64,000 nt of DNA from Rubrobacter_A sp965214435 (GCA_965214435.1 OZ243960.1:992001-1056000), one strand, 5' to 3'. Shown: positions 43,601-52,451, counted from the stretch's first letter. A program made the numbers and translations. Notes: generated from the letters alone by a model not told the origin.

Positions 43601-43749
43601 GCCTGCCGTACCACTTCGGCCCGAACGGACCCTCCGACCTGCCGAAGGCCGACATCACCAACGACCTCTTGCCGGTCTCCTTGGAGGCGAACGTCTCGAT
43701 CCACGAGGCCAAAGCGTTCTCCTGCAACCTGGAGAAAGGGCGGCTGTAA
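40633..43749 (+). CDS. fdhA: Formate dehydrogenase large subunit, selenocysteine-containing
   Basis: 1038 residues when TGA 41197-41199 is read as selenocysteine (residue 189). The context N-Q-A-R-I-U-H-S-S-T-V-S-G-L is exactly the FdhA active-site motif. GTG 40633 is the only start, since an in-frame TAG precedes it; AGGAG is 6 nt upstream. The FeS ligands are Cys50, 53, 57 and 85 (CPYCAVGC...LCPKGS). The rest matches bis-MGD DMSO-reductase-family FDH, including RTAAILQLLLGNMGRPGGGI. No twin-arginine signal is present, so the active site should face the cytoplasm. Oxidises formate to CO2; needs SelA-D, not in this window. FdhD is nearby. Confidence 0.95.
41197..41229 (+). promoter_or_regulatory. 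Selenocysteine UGA codon and bacterial SECIS hairpin
   Basis: UGA at 41197-41199, then 11 nt, then GGUGUCC (41211-41217) pairing with GGGCAUC (41223-41229) with two G-U pairs around loop GGUCU. The loop begins 19 nt after the UGA and shares GGUCU with the E. coli fdhF SECIS apical loop, which SelB recognises. Confidence 0.88.
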
Positions 43750-44132
43750 TGAGCGACCCGAGGAGCGACCGGGGACGGGACCCGCATGTCGCGGTCGAGA
43801 GTAGGCAGGACCTTCTCGACGACCCGCAGAAAGAAAGCTCCAGCCAGACCTCTGAAGCTGACCCGAGCCGCCGGGAGGCAATGGAGAGGCCGCTCATGGA
43901 GCTCTCCGTGTGGCTCTCGGAGAACCCGAAAAAGATGCAGAAGAACCTGAAGGCGGTGCGGCGGCAGGTCGTCCTCGACCCCGGGGTGTACTACAACTCC
44001 GGGATCCGGATGATCGAGCGTCTATACGACCCTCAGCACGTAGCTTTAGGGCACAAAATGTTCCACATAAACAGCGACCCCGCAGCGCCGGTAGCGGAGA
44101 TCCGGCGGCGGGTCCTAGAAGGGAAACGCTAG
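43749..44132 (+). CDS. Conserved-looking unknown protein inside the formate dehydrogenase operon
   Basis: 127 residues from ATG 43749, sharing A with the fdhA stop (TAATG); its TAG shares G with the next gene's GTG. The first ~45 residues are polar and low-complexity; the rest is helical with MELSVWLSENPKKMQKNLKA and LDPGVYYNSGIRMIERLY. No cysteines or membrane helices. Position between large and FeS subunits with overlaps on both sides suggests a co-folded assembly factor or small subunit, but I do not recognise a family. Confidence 0.75.
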   Translation: MSDPRSDRGRDPHVAVESRQDLLDDPQKESSSQTSEADPSRREAMERPLMELSVWLSENPKKMQKNLKAVRRQVVLDPGVYYNSGIRMIERLYDPQHVALGHKMFHINSDPAAPVAEIRRRVLEGKR

Positions 44133-44968
44133 TGGCGACGGGATTCCTTACCGACACCACGGTCTGCATCGGCTGCAAAGCCTGCGAGGTAGCCTGCAAG
44201 CAGTGGAACCAGATCCCCGCCGACGGCTACGAGCTGACCGGCGACTCCTACGACAATACCAAGCAACTATCCGGCACGACCTGGCGTCACGTGGCGTTCA
44301 TCGAGAACCCGAAGAAAAAGCGCCTGACCGGCGACGTGGACCTCGTGGCCCTCGCCGAAGACGTCCGCGAGACGCTCCCCGGTGGAGCGGAGCTTGACGC
44401 CCTCGGGCGCTGGACGTTCATGAGCGACGTGTGCAAGCACTGTGTCGAGGCCCCCTGCCAGCAGTCGTGCCCGACCGGTGCGATCATCCGCAACGAGTTC
44501 GACAACGTCTACATCCAGCCGGATGTCTGCAACGGCTGCGGTTACTGCGTGCCAGCCTGTCCCTACGGCGTCATAACCCAGGTCCCCCACGACGGCCGGG
44601 CTTTCAAGTGTACTCTGTGCTACGACCGCCAACGCGATGGGTTAGAGCCCGCCTGCGCCAAAGCCTGCCCGACCAACTCGATCATGTTCGGCGAGGTCGA
44701 AGAACTCGAAAAGCTAGCCGCCGAGAGGGTCGAGCAGCTACACGGCCGGGGCTACACCAACGCCTACATCTACGGCACCCCCGAGGTAGGGGGGACCGGC
44801 GGTATCGGGGGCAACCACTCCAAGTGGATACTCATGGACCAGCCCGAGACCTACAACCTGCCCCGCCACCCGTTCTTGCCGCAGGAGAAGGTAAAAGGGG
44901 CGGTGTTGGCGAGCGCCGTGGCCGCGGGCGTGCTCGGGGCCGTGGTAGCCCTGGCGTTCCGGGACTAG
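44132..44968 (+). CDS. fdhB: Formate dehydrogenase iron-sulfur subunit
   Basis: 278 residues from GTG 44132 (AGAAGGG upstream); a longer frame back to 43910 overlaps the previous gene and is unlikely. Four [4Fe-4S] sites are seen: CIGCKACEVACKQWN, CKHCVEAPCQQSCPTG, CNGCGYCVPACPYG and CTLCYDRQRDGLEPACAKACP. A C-terminal helix (VLASAVAAGVLGAVVALAF) anchors it as in E. coli FdnH. It passes electrons from the selenocysteine subunit to the NrfD-type partner two genes on. Confidence 0.95.
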   Translation: MATGFLTDTTVCIGCKACEVACKQWNQIPADGYELTGDSYDNTKQLSGTTWRHVAFIENPKKKRLTGDVDLVALAEDVRETLPGGAELDALGRWTFMSDVCKHCVEAPCQQSCPTGAIIRNEFDNVYIQPDVCNGCGYCVPACPYGVITQVPHDGRAFKCTLCYDRQRDGLEPACAKACPTNSIMFGEVEELEKLAAERVEQLHGRGYTNAYIYGTPEVGGTGGIGGNHSKWILMDQPETYNLPRHPFLPQEKVKGAVLASAVAAGVLGAVVALAFRD

Positions 44969-44978
44969 GTAGTGATCA

Positions 44979-45407
44979 GTGGAGTGGGGTAGGCTAGTTC
45001 CTGAGTTGACGGTTTCGGACTTCGCCGAGAGCATCCGGTTCTACACGGGCGTTCTCGGTTTCGAGGTCGTGTTCTCACGCACGGATCGAACCAACTTCGC
45101 ATATCTGGAGTTCGAGGGTTCTCAGTTGATGCTCGAAAAATTCCATGTAGATGGCTGGAATGTAGCCGGGCTTGAAAAGCCTTATGGTAGGGGAATCAAC
45201 CTCCAGATCGAATGCTCCAACGCGGACGGGCTGATAAAGCTGCTCTCCAACTCGGGACACCCACTGTACCGAGAGATAGAGGACGTGTGGCGCGTAACGG
45301 GCGACATAGTAACCGGCTCGCGCGAGTTCCTAGTTCAAGACCCGGACGGTTATTTGTTGCGCTTCTCCCAGCACTTGGGAGAGCGCGAGGAGACAATTAC
45401 CAGATGA
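44979..45407 (+). CDS. VOC-family (glyoxalase/bleomycin-resistance-like) protein
   Basis: 142 residues from GTG, 10 bp after fdhB. Beta-alpha-beta-beta-beta modules: LVPELTVSDFAESIRFYTGV, LGFEVVFSRTDRTNFAYLEF, then EFLVQDPDGYLLRFSQHLG, the pattern of bleomycin-resistance-type VOC proteins. Base use is more AT-rich than the neighbours. It interrupts the fdhB-NrfD order and may be an inserted gene; alternatively it could be a regulatory or detoxifying partner (formyl-glutathione or similar), which is speculative. Confidence 0.8.
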   Translation: MEWGRLVPELTVSDFAESIRFYTGVLGFEVVFSRTDRTNFAYLEFEGSQLMLEKFHVDGWNVAGLEKPYGRGINLQIECSNADGLIKLLSNSGHPLYREIEDVWRVTGDIVTGSREFLVQDPDGYLLRFSQHLGEREETITR

Positions 45408-45426
45408 ACTACGTTGAGAGGGGAAG

Positions 45427-46494
45427 ATGAGCGACGCGACACGGGAGACCTTAGAGTCTCGCAATGGGCATGCCGAAAACGGACGTTCCGCGGACCGGCG
45501 GATAGACACTTCCCACCACCCGGAGACCGACCCGCAGCGGACGGACAAGAACTACTACGACATCCCGCCGATAAAGCGGGCGCACTGGACCTGGCAGATA
45601 CCGCTGTACTTCTGGATCGGGGGTATGACCGCCGGGATAAACCTGTTCTCGACCCTGGCTCAGCTACTCGGCCATGAGGACAAAGAGCTTGTAAGGACCA
45701 GCCGCTACGCGAGCCTTATAGCAATGGTCCTGAGCCCGATACTCCTGATCTGGGACCTCGGTCGCCCCGAACGGTTCTACAACATGCTCCGCATCATCAA
45801 GCTCCGTTCCCCGATGTCTACCCAGAGCTGGTCGCTAGTCGTTTTCGGCACCCTCAGCGGCCTTATAGCTGGTCGCCAAGCAGCCGAGGACGGCTGGCTC
45901 GGTAAGGGTATCTTCGCGCGGCTGGTAGAACGCCTGATACCGGCAAAGGTGCTCGCCGTTTTGGGGCTGCCATTCGCGCTGTATATCGGGGCGAACACGG
46001 GAATCCTGATCTCCGCGACCTCGGTGCCGATCTGGGCCCGCAACTGGGCGCTTATGGGACCGACGTTCCTCTCCTCCGGCGTCTCTACGGCGCTCTCTTT
46101 TCTCTCGCTGGTCTTGCAACTCCGCCAGCGGGGACAGGAGAAGACCCTGCACGTCCTGCGGCGGGCCGAGCGGGCCACGCTCCTTATAGAGGCCGGGCTA
46201 ATAGCCGCTTCTCTCGTGCGGATGGGACGCTGGGGCAAGCCGCTGCGCTCCAAGGAAATAGGGCCGCTGTTTATCGGGGGTAGCCTCATAGCTGGCATAG
46301 CCACGCCGCTCGCCCTGCTCTTCGGTAAGGAGACCCGGCAGCGGAGCATCCTGACCTCCGTGCTCGTGCTCCTCGGTGGGCTGGCATTCCGCTTCGCCAT
46401 CGTACTCGCCGGCCGCCTGAGCGCCGACGACCCGGAGGCGACCTTTACCTTCGCCCGCGGCGAGAACGCCCCGCAGCCGGAAGACAATATCTAG
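45427..46494 (+). CDS. nrfD: NrfD/PsrC-type membrane subunit of formate dehydrogenase
   Basis: 355 residues from ATG behind AGGGGAAG. A polar N-terminus is followed by WQIPLYFWIGGMTAGINLFS, the start of TM1 in NrfD proteins, then WDLGRPERFYNMLRIIKLRSPMS, the conserved L-G-R-P loop, and about eight helices. NrfD subunits lack heme and exchange electrons with menaquinone. Position at the end of the FDH operon indicates the membrane quinone-linked part. A strong terminator follows. Confidence 0.92.
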   Translation: MSDATRETLESRNGHAENGRSADRRIDTSHHPETDPQRTDKNYYDIPPIKRAHWTWQIPLYFWIGGMTAGINLFSTLAQLLGHEDKELVRTSRYASLIAMVLSPILLIWDLGRPERFYNMLRIIKLRSPMSTQSWSLVVFGTLSGLIAGRQAAEDGWLGKGIFARLVERLIPAKVLAVLGLPFALYIGANTGILISATSVPIWARNWALMGPTFLSSGVSTALSFLSLVLQLRQRGQEKTLHVLRRAERATLLIEAGLIAASLVRMGRWGKPLRSKEIGPLFIGGSLIAGIATPLALLFGKETRQRSILTSVLVLLGGLAFRFAIVLAGRLSADDPEATFTFARGENAPQPEDNI

Positions 46495-46521
46495 CGGCTA
46501 GGCCAAAACCGAGAACCTTGC

Positions 46522-46551
46522 GGAGCCGGACTTTCGGGTCCGGCTCCTTTT
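46522..46551 (+). terminator. Terminator of the formate dehydrogenase operon
   Basis: GGAGCCGGAC pairs perfectly with GTCCGGCTCC (10 bp) around TTTCGG, then TTTT. It is 27 bp after the NrfD stop and abuts the 3' end of the convergent cupin gene, so it may serve both. Confidence 0.92.
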
Positions 46552-46553
46552 AC

Positions 46554-46952
46554 CTACTCGCTGCCCGCGTATTGCTCGTCGGTAACGGGTTCCATCCACT
46601 GGGTGCCACCGCCGGTGGTTATGGCGGGGTTTATGGCGATGTGGACCATGAAAGTATCCGGGGACGCGCCGTGCCAGTGTTTCTCGCTCGGTTCGATGGT
46701 GACGGTGTCGCCAGGACCTATCGCTACCACCGGCTCGCCCTCGGTCTGGGCGCGACCCTCGCCGGTTAGGACGTGCAGGATCTGGCCTTCCGGGTGGGCG
46801 TGCCAGTGCGTGCGAGCTTCGGGCTCAAAGAGGACGTGGAAGACGAGCGCGCCGGGAGCCGGAGCGGGATCTACTTCCATCCACACCGTGCCGGTAAACC
46901 TCTCCGTCGGACCTTGCCGGGTCTCTGTGTTCTGTGAGGAGATCACCCTCAT
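46554..46952 (-). CDS. Cupin-domain protein
   Basis: 132 residues. A single cupin barrel: THWHAHPEGQILHVLTGEG holds the H-x-H-(x4)-E metal set, and PSEKHWHGASP the later His. Similar to (R)-mandelonitrile-lyase-like and carboxymuconolactone-linked cupins; the function is unknown. It ends next to the FDH terminator and starts 16 bp after a DASS transporter on the same strand, so the two are probably co-transcribed. Confidence 0.85.
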   Translation of the reverse strand: MRVISSQNTETRQGPTERFTGTVWMEVDPAPAPGALVFHVLFEPEARTHWHAHPEGQILHVLTGEGRAQTEGEPVVAIGPGDTVTIEPSEKHWHGASPDTFMVHIAINPAITTGGGTQWMEPVTDEQYAGSE

Positions 46953-46968
46953 CTTTGTACTCCTTTAA

Positions 46969-48549
46969 CTAGCCGAAGCTTACACCGAGTATCCAGTTTG
47001 CCAGGGTAAAGACCGTGACGACCACCAGGATGGCCCCGATTATATTCAGCCAGATGCCGGCGCGCACCATCTGGACGATGGTTATGTGACCCGAGCCGAA
47101 GACAATGGCGTTCGGCGGGGTCGCCACCGGGAACATGAACGCGCAGGTGGCGGCGAGCGCCGCGGGGACCACGAACGCCAGCACGTTGATGTCGAGCCCT
47201 ATCGCGGCTCCGCCCAGGATCGGCAGGAAGGTGGCGGTGGTGGCGGTGTTGCTCGTAAGTTCGGTGAGCATTATGACGACGACGGCGACGATGCCCACTA
47301 AGAGGAGTATCGGCACGCCGCCGAGGCCGGAGACCAGACCGCCGATCCAGGTGTCCACTCCGGTCTCCTGTACCGCAGACGCTAGCGCGAGCCCGCCGCC
47401 GAACAGGAGCAGGACGCCCCACGGCAGCGAGAGAGCGCTCTGCCAGTCAAGGGCGAATACGCCGTTGCGCCAGTCTATCGGGATGGCGAACAGCACTATG
47501 GCGGCGAGGATGGCGATGCCGGCGTCGCTAAAACCTCCGAGAAAAGAAAACACGTTGCTGAGCGGGTCGCGGGTGATCCAGGCCAGCGCCGTCAGCACAA
47601 AGACTGCGAGCACCACCTTCTCGCCGCGGCTGGCCGGTCCCATTTGCCGGAGTTGGTCCCGGATCATCTCCCGGCCGCCGGAAATCTCCGTGATCTCCGG
47701 CGGATAGACGATGCGGGTCAAGACCACCCACGCGATGATCAGGAATACCACGGCCAGCGGCAACCCGACCACCATCCACTCGCCGAAACCTATGTTGATG
47801 TCGTAAGTCTCTTCAAGGAAACCGGCCATAAACAGGTTCGGCGGCGTGCCGATAAGGGTGGCGAGGGAGCCGATGCTTGCCGCGTAGGCTATGGAGAGCA
47901 TCAAGCAGGTGGCGAAGTTCGATGCGCCCTCTCCGGTAAGCTCCTGAGCCTGTTCTTCACGCTCGGCTTCGAGTTCGCCTCCGGGTTCGTCCGCCCCATC
48001 ACCGAGTACGAGCGCCAGGATGCTGAGGCCGATGGGAAGCATCATTACCGTGGTCGCGGTGTTGCTCACCCACATGCTGATAAAAGCGGTCGCTATCATA
48101 AAACCGCCGATCACCATCACGGGTTTGGTCCCGACCGCGCGTACGGTCAGAAGTGCTATCCTGCGGTGCAGCCCCCAGCGTTGCATAGCCAGCGCGATCA
48201 TGAAACCACCCATGAACAAGAAGATGAGGTCATTTGCGTAAGGAGAAGTCGCATCCTCGATGCTTACCACCCCGAAGATCGGGAACAAGGCTATCGGCAA
48301 CAGCGCCGTGGCCGGCAGCGGCAAAGCCTCCGTGACCCACCACGTTGCCATGAGTATTCCGACGGCGACCGTTATAACGCCCCCCTCGGATAAACCGCCA
48401 TCTCCGGTCGGTAACGTAAAGTACGCGAGCAACGCCAGCGCCGGCCCAAGAAACCTCCCTACCCACGCCCGCGTCGAGACCCGCTCTTCCTCGACCGCCT
48501 GACCCTGCTCCGGAACGTCGGCAAGATCCCGCTCCCGCTGCTCGCTCAT
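46969..48549 (-). CDS. DASS (SLC13) family anion transporter
   Basis: 526 residues, about 12 helices, ATG behind AGGAGGAG. Family signatures: MGGFMIALAMQRWGLHRRIA, WVSNTATTVMMLPI (SNT motif) and TELTSNTATTATFLPILGG (second SNT), plus ATPPNAIVFGSG. DASS carriers move dicarboxylates or sulfate with sodium. A large acidic insertion lies between the first SNT region and ASNFATCLMLSIAYAA. Substrate unknown. Confidence 0.9.
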   Translation of the reverse strand: MSEQRERDLADVPEQGQAVEEERVSTRAWVGRFLGPALALLAYFTLPTGDGGLSEGGVITVAVGILMATWWVTEALPLPATALLPIALFPIFGVVSIEDATSPYANDLIFLFMGGFMIALAMQRWGLHRRIALLTVRAVGTKPVMVIGGFMIATAFISMWVSNTATTVMMLPIGLSILALVLGDGADEPGGELEAEREEQAQELTGEGASNFATCLMLSIAYAASIGSLATLIGTPPNLFMAGFLEETYDINIGFGEWMVVGLPLAVVFLIIAWVVLTRIVYPPEITEISGGREMIRDQLRQMGPASRGEKVVLAVFVLTALAWITRDPLSNVFSFLGGFSDAGIAILAAIVLFAIPIDWRNGVFALDWQSALSLPWGVLLLFGGGLALASAVQETGVDTWIGGLVSGLGGVPILLLVGIVAVVVIMLTELTSNTATTATFLPILGGAAIGLDINVLAFVVPAALAATCAFMFPVATPPNAIVFGSGHITIVQMVRAGIWLNIIGAILVVVTVFTLANWILGVSFG

Positions 48550-48714
48550 CGTCTCCTCCTAAGACTCAAACCCACTAAAGACAAGCCTAAAAGCCCTACA
48601 CAATACCCCGTATCCTCCCCAGAAAGAAGGTCTCCCCAGAAACCTTCCCCGAAGTTCACGCGGCAAGTATAGCCTTTCAAAAAACTTTGCGCTCAGGTGC
48701 GACCGGTGGGTAGA

Positions 48715-49815
48715 CTAAGTTACGGTTCCCTCGGCCAGATAATCCACCACGCCCTTTAAAGTACCCTGCTCTCCGAACACCCTCCGTTGCTGCTCGGCGC
48801 CGTTGCCGCTACTTATTATCTTCCTTATACCTTCCAGTTCAGCCTCGCAGCCGAGGTCCCTGGAGACCGGGCGCAACTCTTCCACGAGGTCTCCGGCCAT
48901 CTCGCGGGCTGGTACCTCTTTTTCGGCGTCGAAGTCGTAGAAGCGGGCGTCGAGCCCGTAGCGGCTGGCGCGCCACTTGTTCTCTTCTATGTACAGCCGG
49001 GACTCCGGGCGACCGTCTGCGGCTTGCCCATCTCCGGAAGTTGCGACGAGGCATTGGATAAGGGCGGCGAGGGTGGCCGTGCGGGATACGTCGGTCTGCG
49101 CGTCGAGCGCCCGAACCTCGACGGTCCCGAACTTCGGGTGCGGCCGGACGTCCCACCAGCACCAGGTATAGTCCGGGATGCTGCCGGACTTTACGAGGGT
49201 TTCTACGTGACGCTCGAACTCCTCCCAGTCGCGGAAGGCGGGCGGCAGGCCGGAGCGAGGGAAGATCTCGAATATCTTGATCCTGGCCGACGACAGCCGG
49301 GTGTCCACGCCGCGCCAGTACGGGGAGTTCGCCGAAAGCGCCAATAGCAGTGGCGTGTACCCGGCCAGCGTGTCTACCGCCTGGATAGCCGCCCCGGAGT
49401 CCGGGACCGCAACGTGCACGTGTAACCCGTAGATAGCCTGAGTCCGCGCCACCCAGCCCATCTCCCGCTCGACCCCGGCAAACCGCTCCCCCGGCATGAG
49501 CGGCTGCTCCAGCGGGTTTGAGAACGGATGTGTGCCCGCGGCCACCAGGTCCAGTCCGCAACCGCGCACCGACTCCGCGAGCTCCCCACGCAGTGCGGGT
49601 AGTTCCCGTGAAACTCCCGCGACGTCCTCAAAAACCGGCGAGACCAGTTCCAGGCAGGACTGTGAAAGTTCCGGGGCCAGATGATCCAGGGTATCGTTGG
49701 CGGCGAGTACTTTTTCCGCGGCCGGAGCCAGTTCTCTGGTAGCCGGGTCTACGAGTTGGAACTCCTCCTCGATACCCACGGTGTACGGCGGTGTACCGCC
49801 GAAGTTATTCTCCAT
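48715..49815 (-). CDS. YbdK-type carboxylate-amine ligase (glutamate-cysteine ligase 2)
   Basis: 366 residues, normal for YbdK. TVGIEEEFQLVDP begins the ATP-grasp-like GCS2 fold; LELVSPVFEDV, YGLHVHVAVPD and FGTVEVRALDAQTDV are family blocks, and NKWRASRYGLDARF occurs near the end. YbdK proteins have weak glutamate-cysteine ligase activity; the native role in Actinobacteria is uncertain. Start is leaderless (TAGAGT 6 nt upstream). Confidence 0.9.
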   Translation of the reverse strand: MENNFGGTPPYTVGIEEEFQLVDPATRELAPAAEKVLAANDTLDHLAPELSQSCLELVSPVFEDVAGVSRELPALRGELAESVRGCGLDLVAAGTHPFSNPLEQPLMPGERFAGVEREMGWVARTQAIYGLHVHVAVPDSGAAIQAVDTLAGYTPLLLALSANSPYWRGVDTRLSSARIKIFEIFPRSGLPPAFRDWEEFERHVETLVKSGSIPDYTWCWWDVRPHPKFGTVEVRALDAQTDVSRTATLAALIQCLVATSGDGQAADGRPESRLYIEENKWRASRYGLDARFYDFDAEKEVPAREMAGDLVEELRPVSRDLGCEAELEGIRKIISSGNGAEQQRRVFGEQGTLKGVVDYLAEGTVT

Positions 49816-49821
49816 CCGGGT

Positions 49822-49827
49822 ACTCTA
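49822..49827 (-). promoter_or_regulatory. -10-like TAGAGT, 6 nt before the ybdK start
   Basis: Minus strand TAGAGT-ACCCGG-ATG (49815); no ribosome binding site. Confidence 0.5.
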
Positions 49828-49859
49828 GCAGCCTCCGGACTTTGCGGAAGTTAGAGCTT

Positions 49860-50690
49860 CTAAGCGCCGCGAGGCTTGCGGTTGAGGGTAGCCTCGATGC
49901 GGCGGGCGTCCTCGTGGTCCCGGACCGCGTCCCAGAGTTTGCCTTCCGGGACGGTCTGGTGCCAGTGATCCACGCGGTAGCCATACCGGCGTTTTAGCTC
50001 GCGTACGGAAGCCTGAGTGTAGCGCCGGGCATACAAAAGCCGGCGCAGGCGGTTGGTCTGGCGCGGCAAGAGAGCGTGACGCGCCTCGCGCCACCAGGAT
50101 ATAGCCGGCTGCGAACCTTCCGGAGCTAATAACAGGTTGGTCTCCCACTCGACCCGCAATGCATCCATCTCGAACGTGCGGGGCAGGATGCTTAAAGGAC
50201 CTAAAAAGAACGAGTCGTCATCGCTAAACCCGAAGGTGGCTTCAAAAAGCTCTCTAATGTCCGCCTTTTTCAAGCTGTCGTAGCGGGAGCGCAGAGCCAG
50301 GAGTTGTTCGTCGGAGTATGCCCGGAGACCGCCGGAGGTTGGACGTTCTGGGTCCAGGCCGCCACGGCGGAGCATTTTGGCGAACGCGTTGTAGGAGCGC
50401 AGGCTTTTTAAGAGCCAGGCTGCATAGCCGAGGACTACTATTACGACGCTTACGATCATCGTCGTGTAGAAAGCCGCGTGGGGCACCAGTACACCCTGGC
50501 CTTCCACGGCTTTTTCACCAAAGACGTTGTAGGCCAGTACCGTGGCGCTGGTCAGCGCGATAAAAGCCGTAAAGCCGACCAGGATAAAAGCTCCGAGCCT
50601 CCTTAGCGGCGGGGAGCAGGAGGCTGCGAGCCCTTCCCAGGCGACCCGCTCGTCGCTCAACTCAAACGGTTCTGTTTGCAGCCTTTCCAT
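49860..50690 (-). CDS. Unknown protein with two membrane helices
   Basis: 276 residues. Two close hydrophobic helices (about 31-55 and 75-95) are followed by a ~180-residue cytoplasmic region rich in Arg and aromatic residues (WWREARHALLPRQTNRLRRL, RELKRRYGYRVDHWHQ). No catalytic motif recognised. TATACT lies 8 nt before the ATG. It is 44 bp upstream of the ybdK start on the same strand, so co-expression is possible, though ybdK has its own -10. Confidence 0.6.
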   Translation of the reverse strand: MERLQTEPFELSDERVAWEGLAASCSPPLRRLGAFILVGFTAFIALTSATVLAYNVFGEKAVEGQGVLVPHAAFYTTMIVSVVIVVLGYAAWLLKSLRSYNAFAKMLRRGGLDPERPTSGGLRAYSDEQLLALRSRYDSLKKADIRELFEATFGFSDDDSFFLGPLSILPRTFEMDALRVEWETNLLLAPEGSQPAISWWREARHALLPRQTNRLRRLLYARRYTQASVRELKRRYGYRVDHWHQTVPEGKLWDAVRDHEDARRIEATLNRKPRGA

Positions 50691-50779
50691 TACGCTTAAG
50701 TATAACCGTATATCTACGTTGGGGTGGGTGAGGGATCACGGCTAGTAGACCGGGCCGAGTTGTGCTTCCATAACACTTA

Positions 50780-51607
50780 ATGGATACAAAGGTTTACAGA
50801 AGACGTCGGAAGCGGGGCGGCCTTTTACGGCTGTTCTTTATAGGGCTGGCAGTGATCTTCGTGCTTTGTTTGCTGTATGTAGTCTCGCCGGTACCGACGC
50901 AGCGGGCGGTCTTGCTCGGGAGCGACGCCCGGGCGGACGAAGCTTCGCGCTCGGACACTATCATGGTGGCGGCCGCGGGCTGGTCGGACGGTGTACTCGC
51001 GGTCCCGCGGGACACCCTGGTCGAGGTACCGGGTGTCGGGCAGGACAAGATCAACGCCGCGTTCGCTTACGGTGGGGCGGACCTCACGGTAGAGACGCTA
51101 GAGAACTTTCTCGGGCTCGGGGTCGGAGGCTACATCGTAATAGACTTCGGCGGGGTGGAGGAGATCGTCGGCTCCTTGGGCGGCATAACCCTGAACGTCG
51201 AGCAGCCGATAGAAACCGAGATCGACGGCCAGTATTTCTCTATCCCGCAGGGCCGGCAGACCCTGAACGCCGAGCAAGCCCTGGCCTACGTCCGCTACCG
51301 GGGCGGCCCTAGCGCCGACATCGGACGGGTGGGGCGCCAGTTAGGGTTCGTATCGGCCCTGGCGCGGGAGATGGCTTCTCCAGGGAACCTGCCGCGGCTG
51401 CCGGAGACCCTGCTCGCCATCCGGGACTCCATAGACACTAACCTGAACCCGCTCCAGATGGCTCGCTTCGCGGTGCAACTCGGTCTTCTGGGCGGTGATG
51501 TGCCGACGGAGATATATCCCGGTACTCCGCAGTACATAAACGGTATCTCCTACTGGGTCCCCGATTCGGCGGCCGGCGAGAAAGCCGTGGAGGAGACGAT
51601 AGACTGA
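50780..51607 (+). CDS. LytR-CpsA-Psr (LCP) family protein
   Basis: 275 residues. A basic N-terminus and one membrane helix (about 15-36) leave the LCP domain outside. Family motifs: LLGSDAR, SDTIMVAA, VPRDTLVEVPGVGQDKINAAFAYGG (split as RDTLVEVPG and KINAAFAYGG), ALAYVRYRGG, and DIGRVGRQLGFV with the pyrophosphate-binding arginines. LCP enzymes attach wall polymers such as teichoic acids or arabinogalactan to peptidoglycan. It stands alone. Confidence 0.9.
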   Translation: MDTKVYRRRRKRGGLLRLFFIGLAVIFVLCLLYVVSPVPTQRAVLLGSDARADEASRSDTIMVAAAGWSDGVLAVPRDTLVEVPGVGQDKINAAFAYGGADLTVETLENFLGLGVGGYIVIDFGGVEEIVGSLGGITLNVEQPIETEIDGQYFSIPQGRQTLNAEQALAYVRYRGGPSADIGRVGRQLGFVSALAREMASPGNLPRLPETLLAIRDSIDTNLNPLQMARFAVQLGLLGGDVPTEIYPGTPQYINGISYWVPDSAAGEKAVEETID

Positions 51608-51640
51608 CGCTCCTCTGAAAAGCTTGCTTGAGGAGCTTGC

Positions 51641-52309
51641 TTAGGCGGCCTGCTCCAGAGCCAACTCTCTCTGGCGGTTTATGAGGCGGTCGAGCCAGGC
51701 GAGGTTCGTATCTTCTCTAATGGTGCGCTCGGCGTTTACAAACCAGTTCAAAGCCTCGCGGTGGTGACCGAGGCGGCGGTTCAGTTCGCCGACGAGGTAG
51801 GTGGTGACGGAAAGCTCTTTGTCCTGGAGACCCTCCGTCTCCAGCGAGCGCATAAAGTACCGGACAGCCCGGAGCTGGAAAGTGCTCTCAAAAGGCTGCT
51901 CCTTTTCCTTGCGGCAGATCCAGGAGCCTCTCAAGCATAGATCCCCGAGGTCTCGCGAGCGCAACCTCCGCGCCTTGCCGCAGATTTCCGCGGCGTGAAA
52001 GGCCAGCCACGGCGGGGGGGTGTCTCGGAATACCCGCAAAAGACCGTCGTCTTTAAGGCGCTCTTCGATGCCGAAACGTTCCTCGAAAGAAAGGTCGACG
52101 TCTTCAAAATTCTCTACGGCCGCGAAAGAGCACGCCGGACACATTGTGACGCCGCTCTGGATCACCCGGGTCCCGTCCGACTGGCGGCCGGGGAACTTGG
52201 GACAGAGGTCCGATTCCCGGCCCACGGTTACATAGCTATCAAAGGCCGCCGACCGGAAGTTGTACCGGCAGATCGGACACCGGACGCTAACCTGTCTAGC
52301 CTTTCCCAT
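51641..52309 (-). CDS. DUF2225 family zinc-binding protein
   Basis: 222 residues behind AGAAGGGG. Two Cys pairs, CPICRYNF and CPACSFAAVENF, form the N-terminal zinc ribbon of DUF2225; the C-terminal half is helical and TPR-like (TYLVGELNRRLGHHREALNWF). The family is found in Firmicutes and Actinobacteria and its function is unknown. Single gene, convergent with the LCP gene. Confidence 0.85.
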   Translation of the reverse strand: MGKARQVSVRCPICRYNFRSAAFDSYVTVGRESDLCPKFPGRQSDGTRVIQSGVTMCPACSFAAVENFEDVDLSFEERFGIEERLKDDGLLRVFRDTPPPWLAFHAAEICGKARRLRSRDLGDLCLRGSWICRKEKEQPFESTFQLRAVRYFMRSLETEGLQDKELSVTTYLVGELNRRLGHHREALNWFVNAERTIREDTNLAWLDRLINRQRELALEQAA

Positions 52310-52451
52310 CGACGCCCCTTCTAGAGAACCGACCGTGCAAAAACCTGGGGTATTGGAAGATCAAAGTGCTCTCCAGTCTACCACACCTCCCGGTTTCGCC
52401 GGTACAATGCCGGAGCCCGGTACGACCGGAAAGCCGAGCCGAGAGGTGCCT

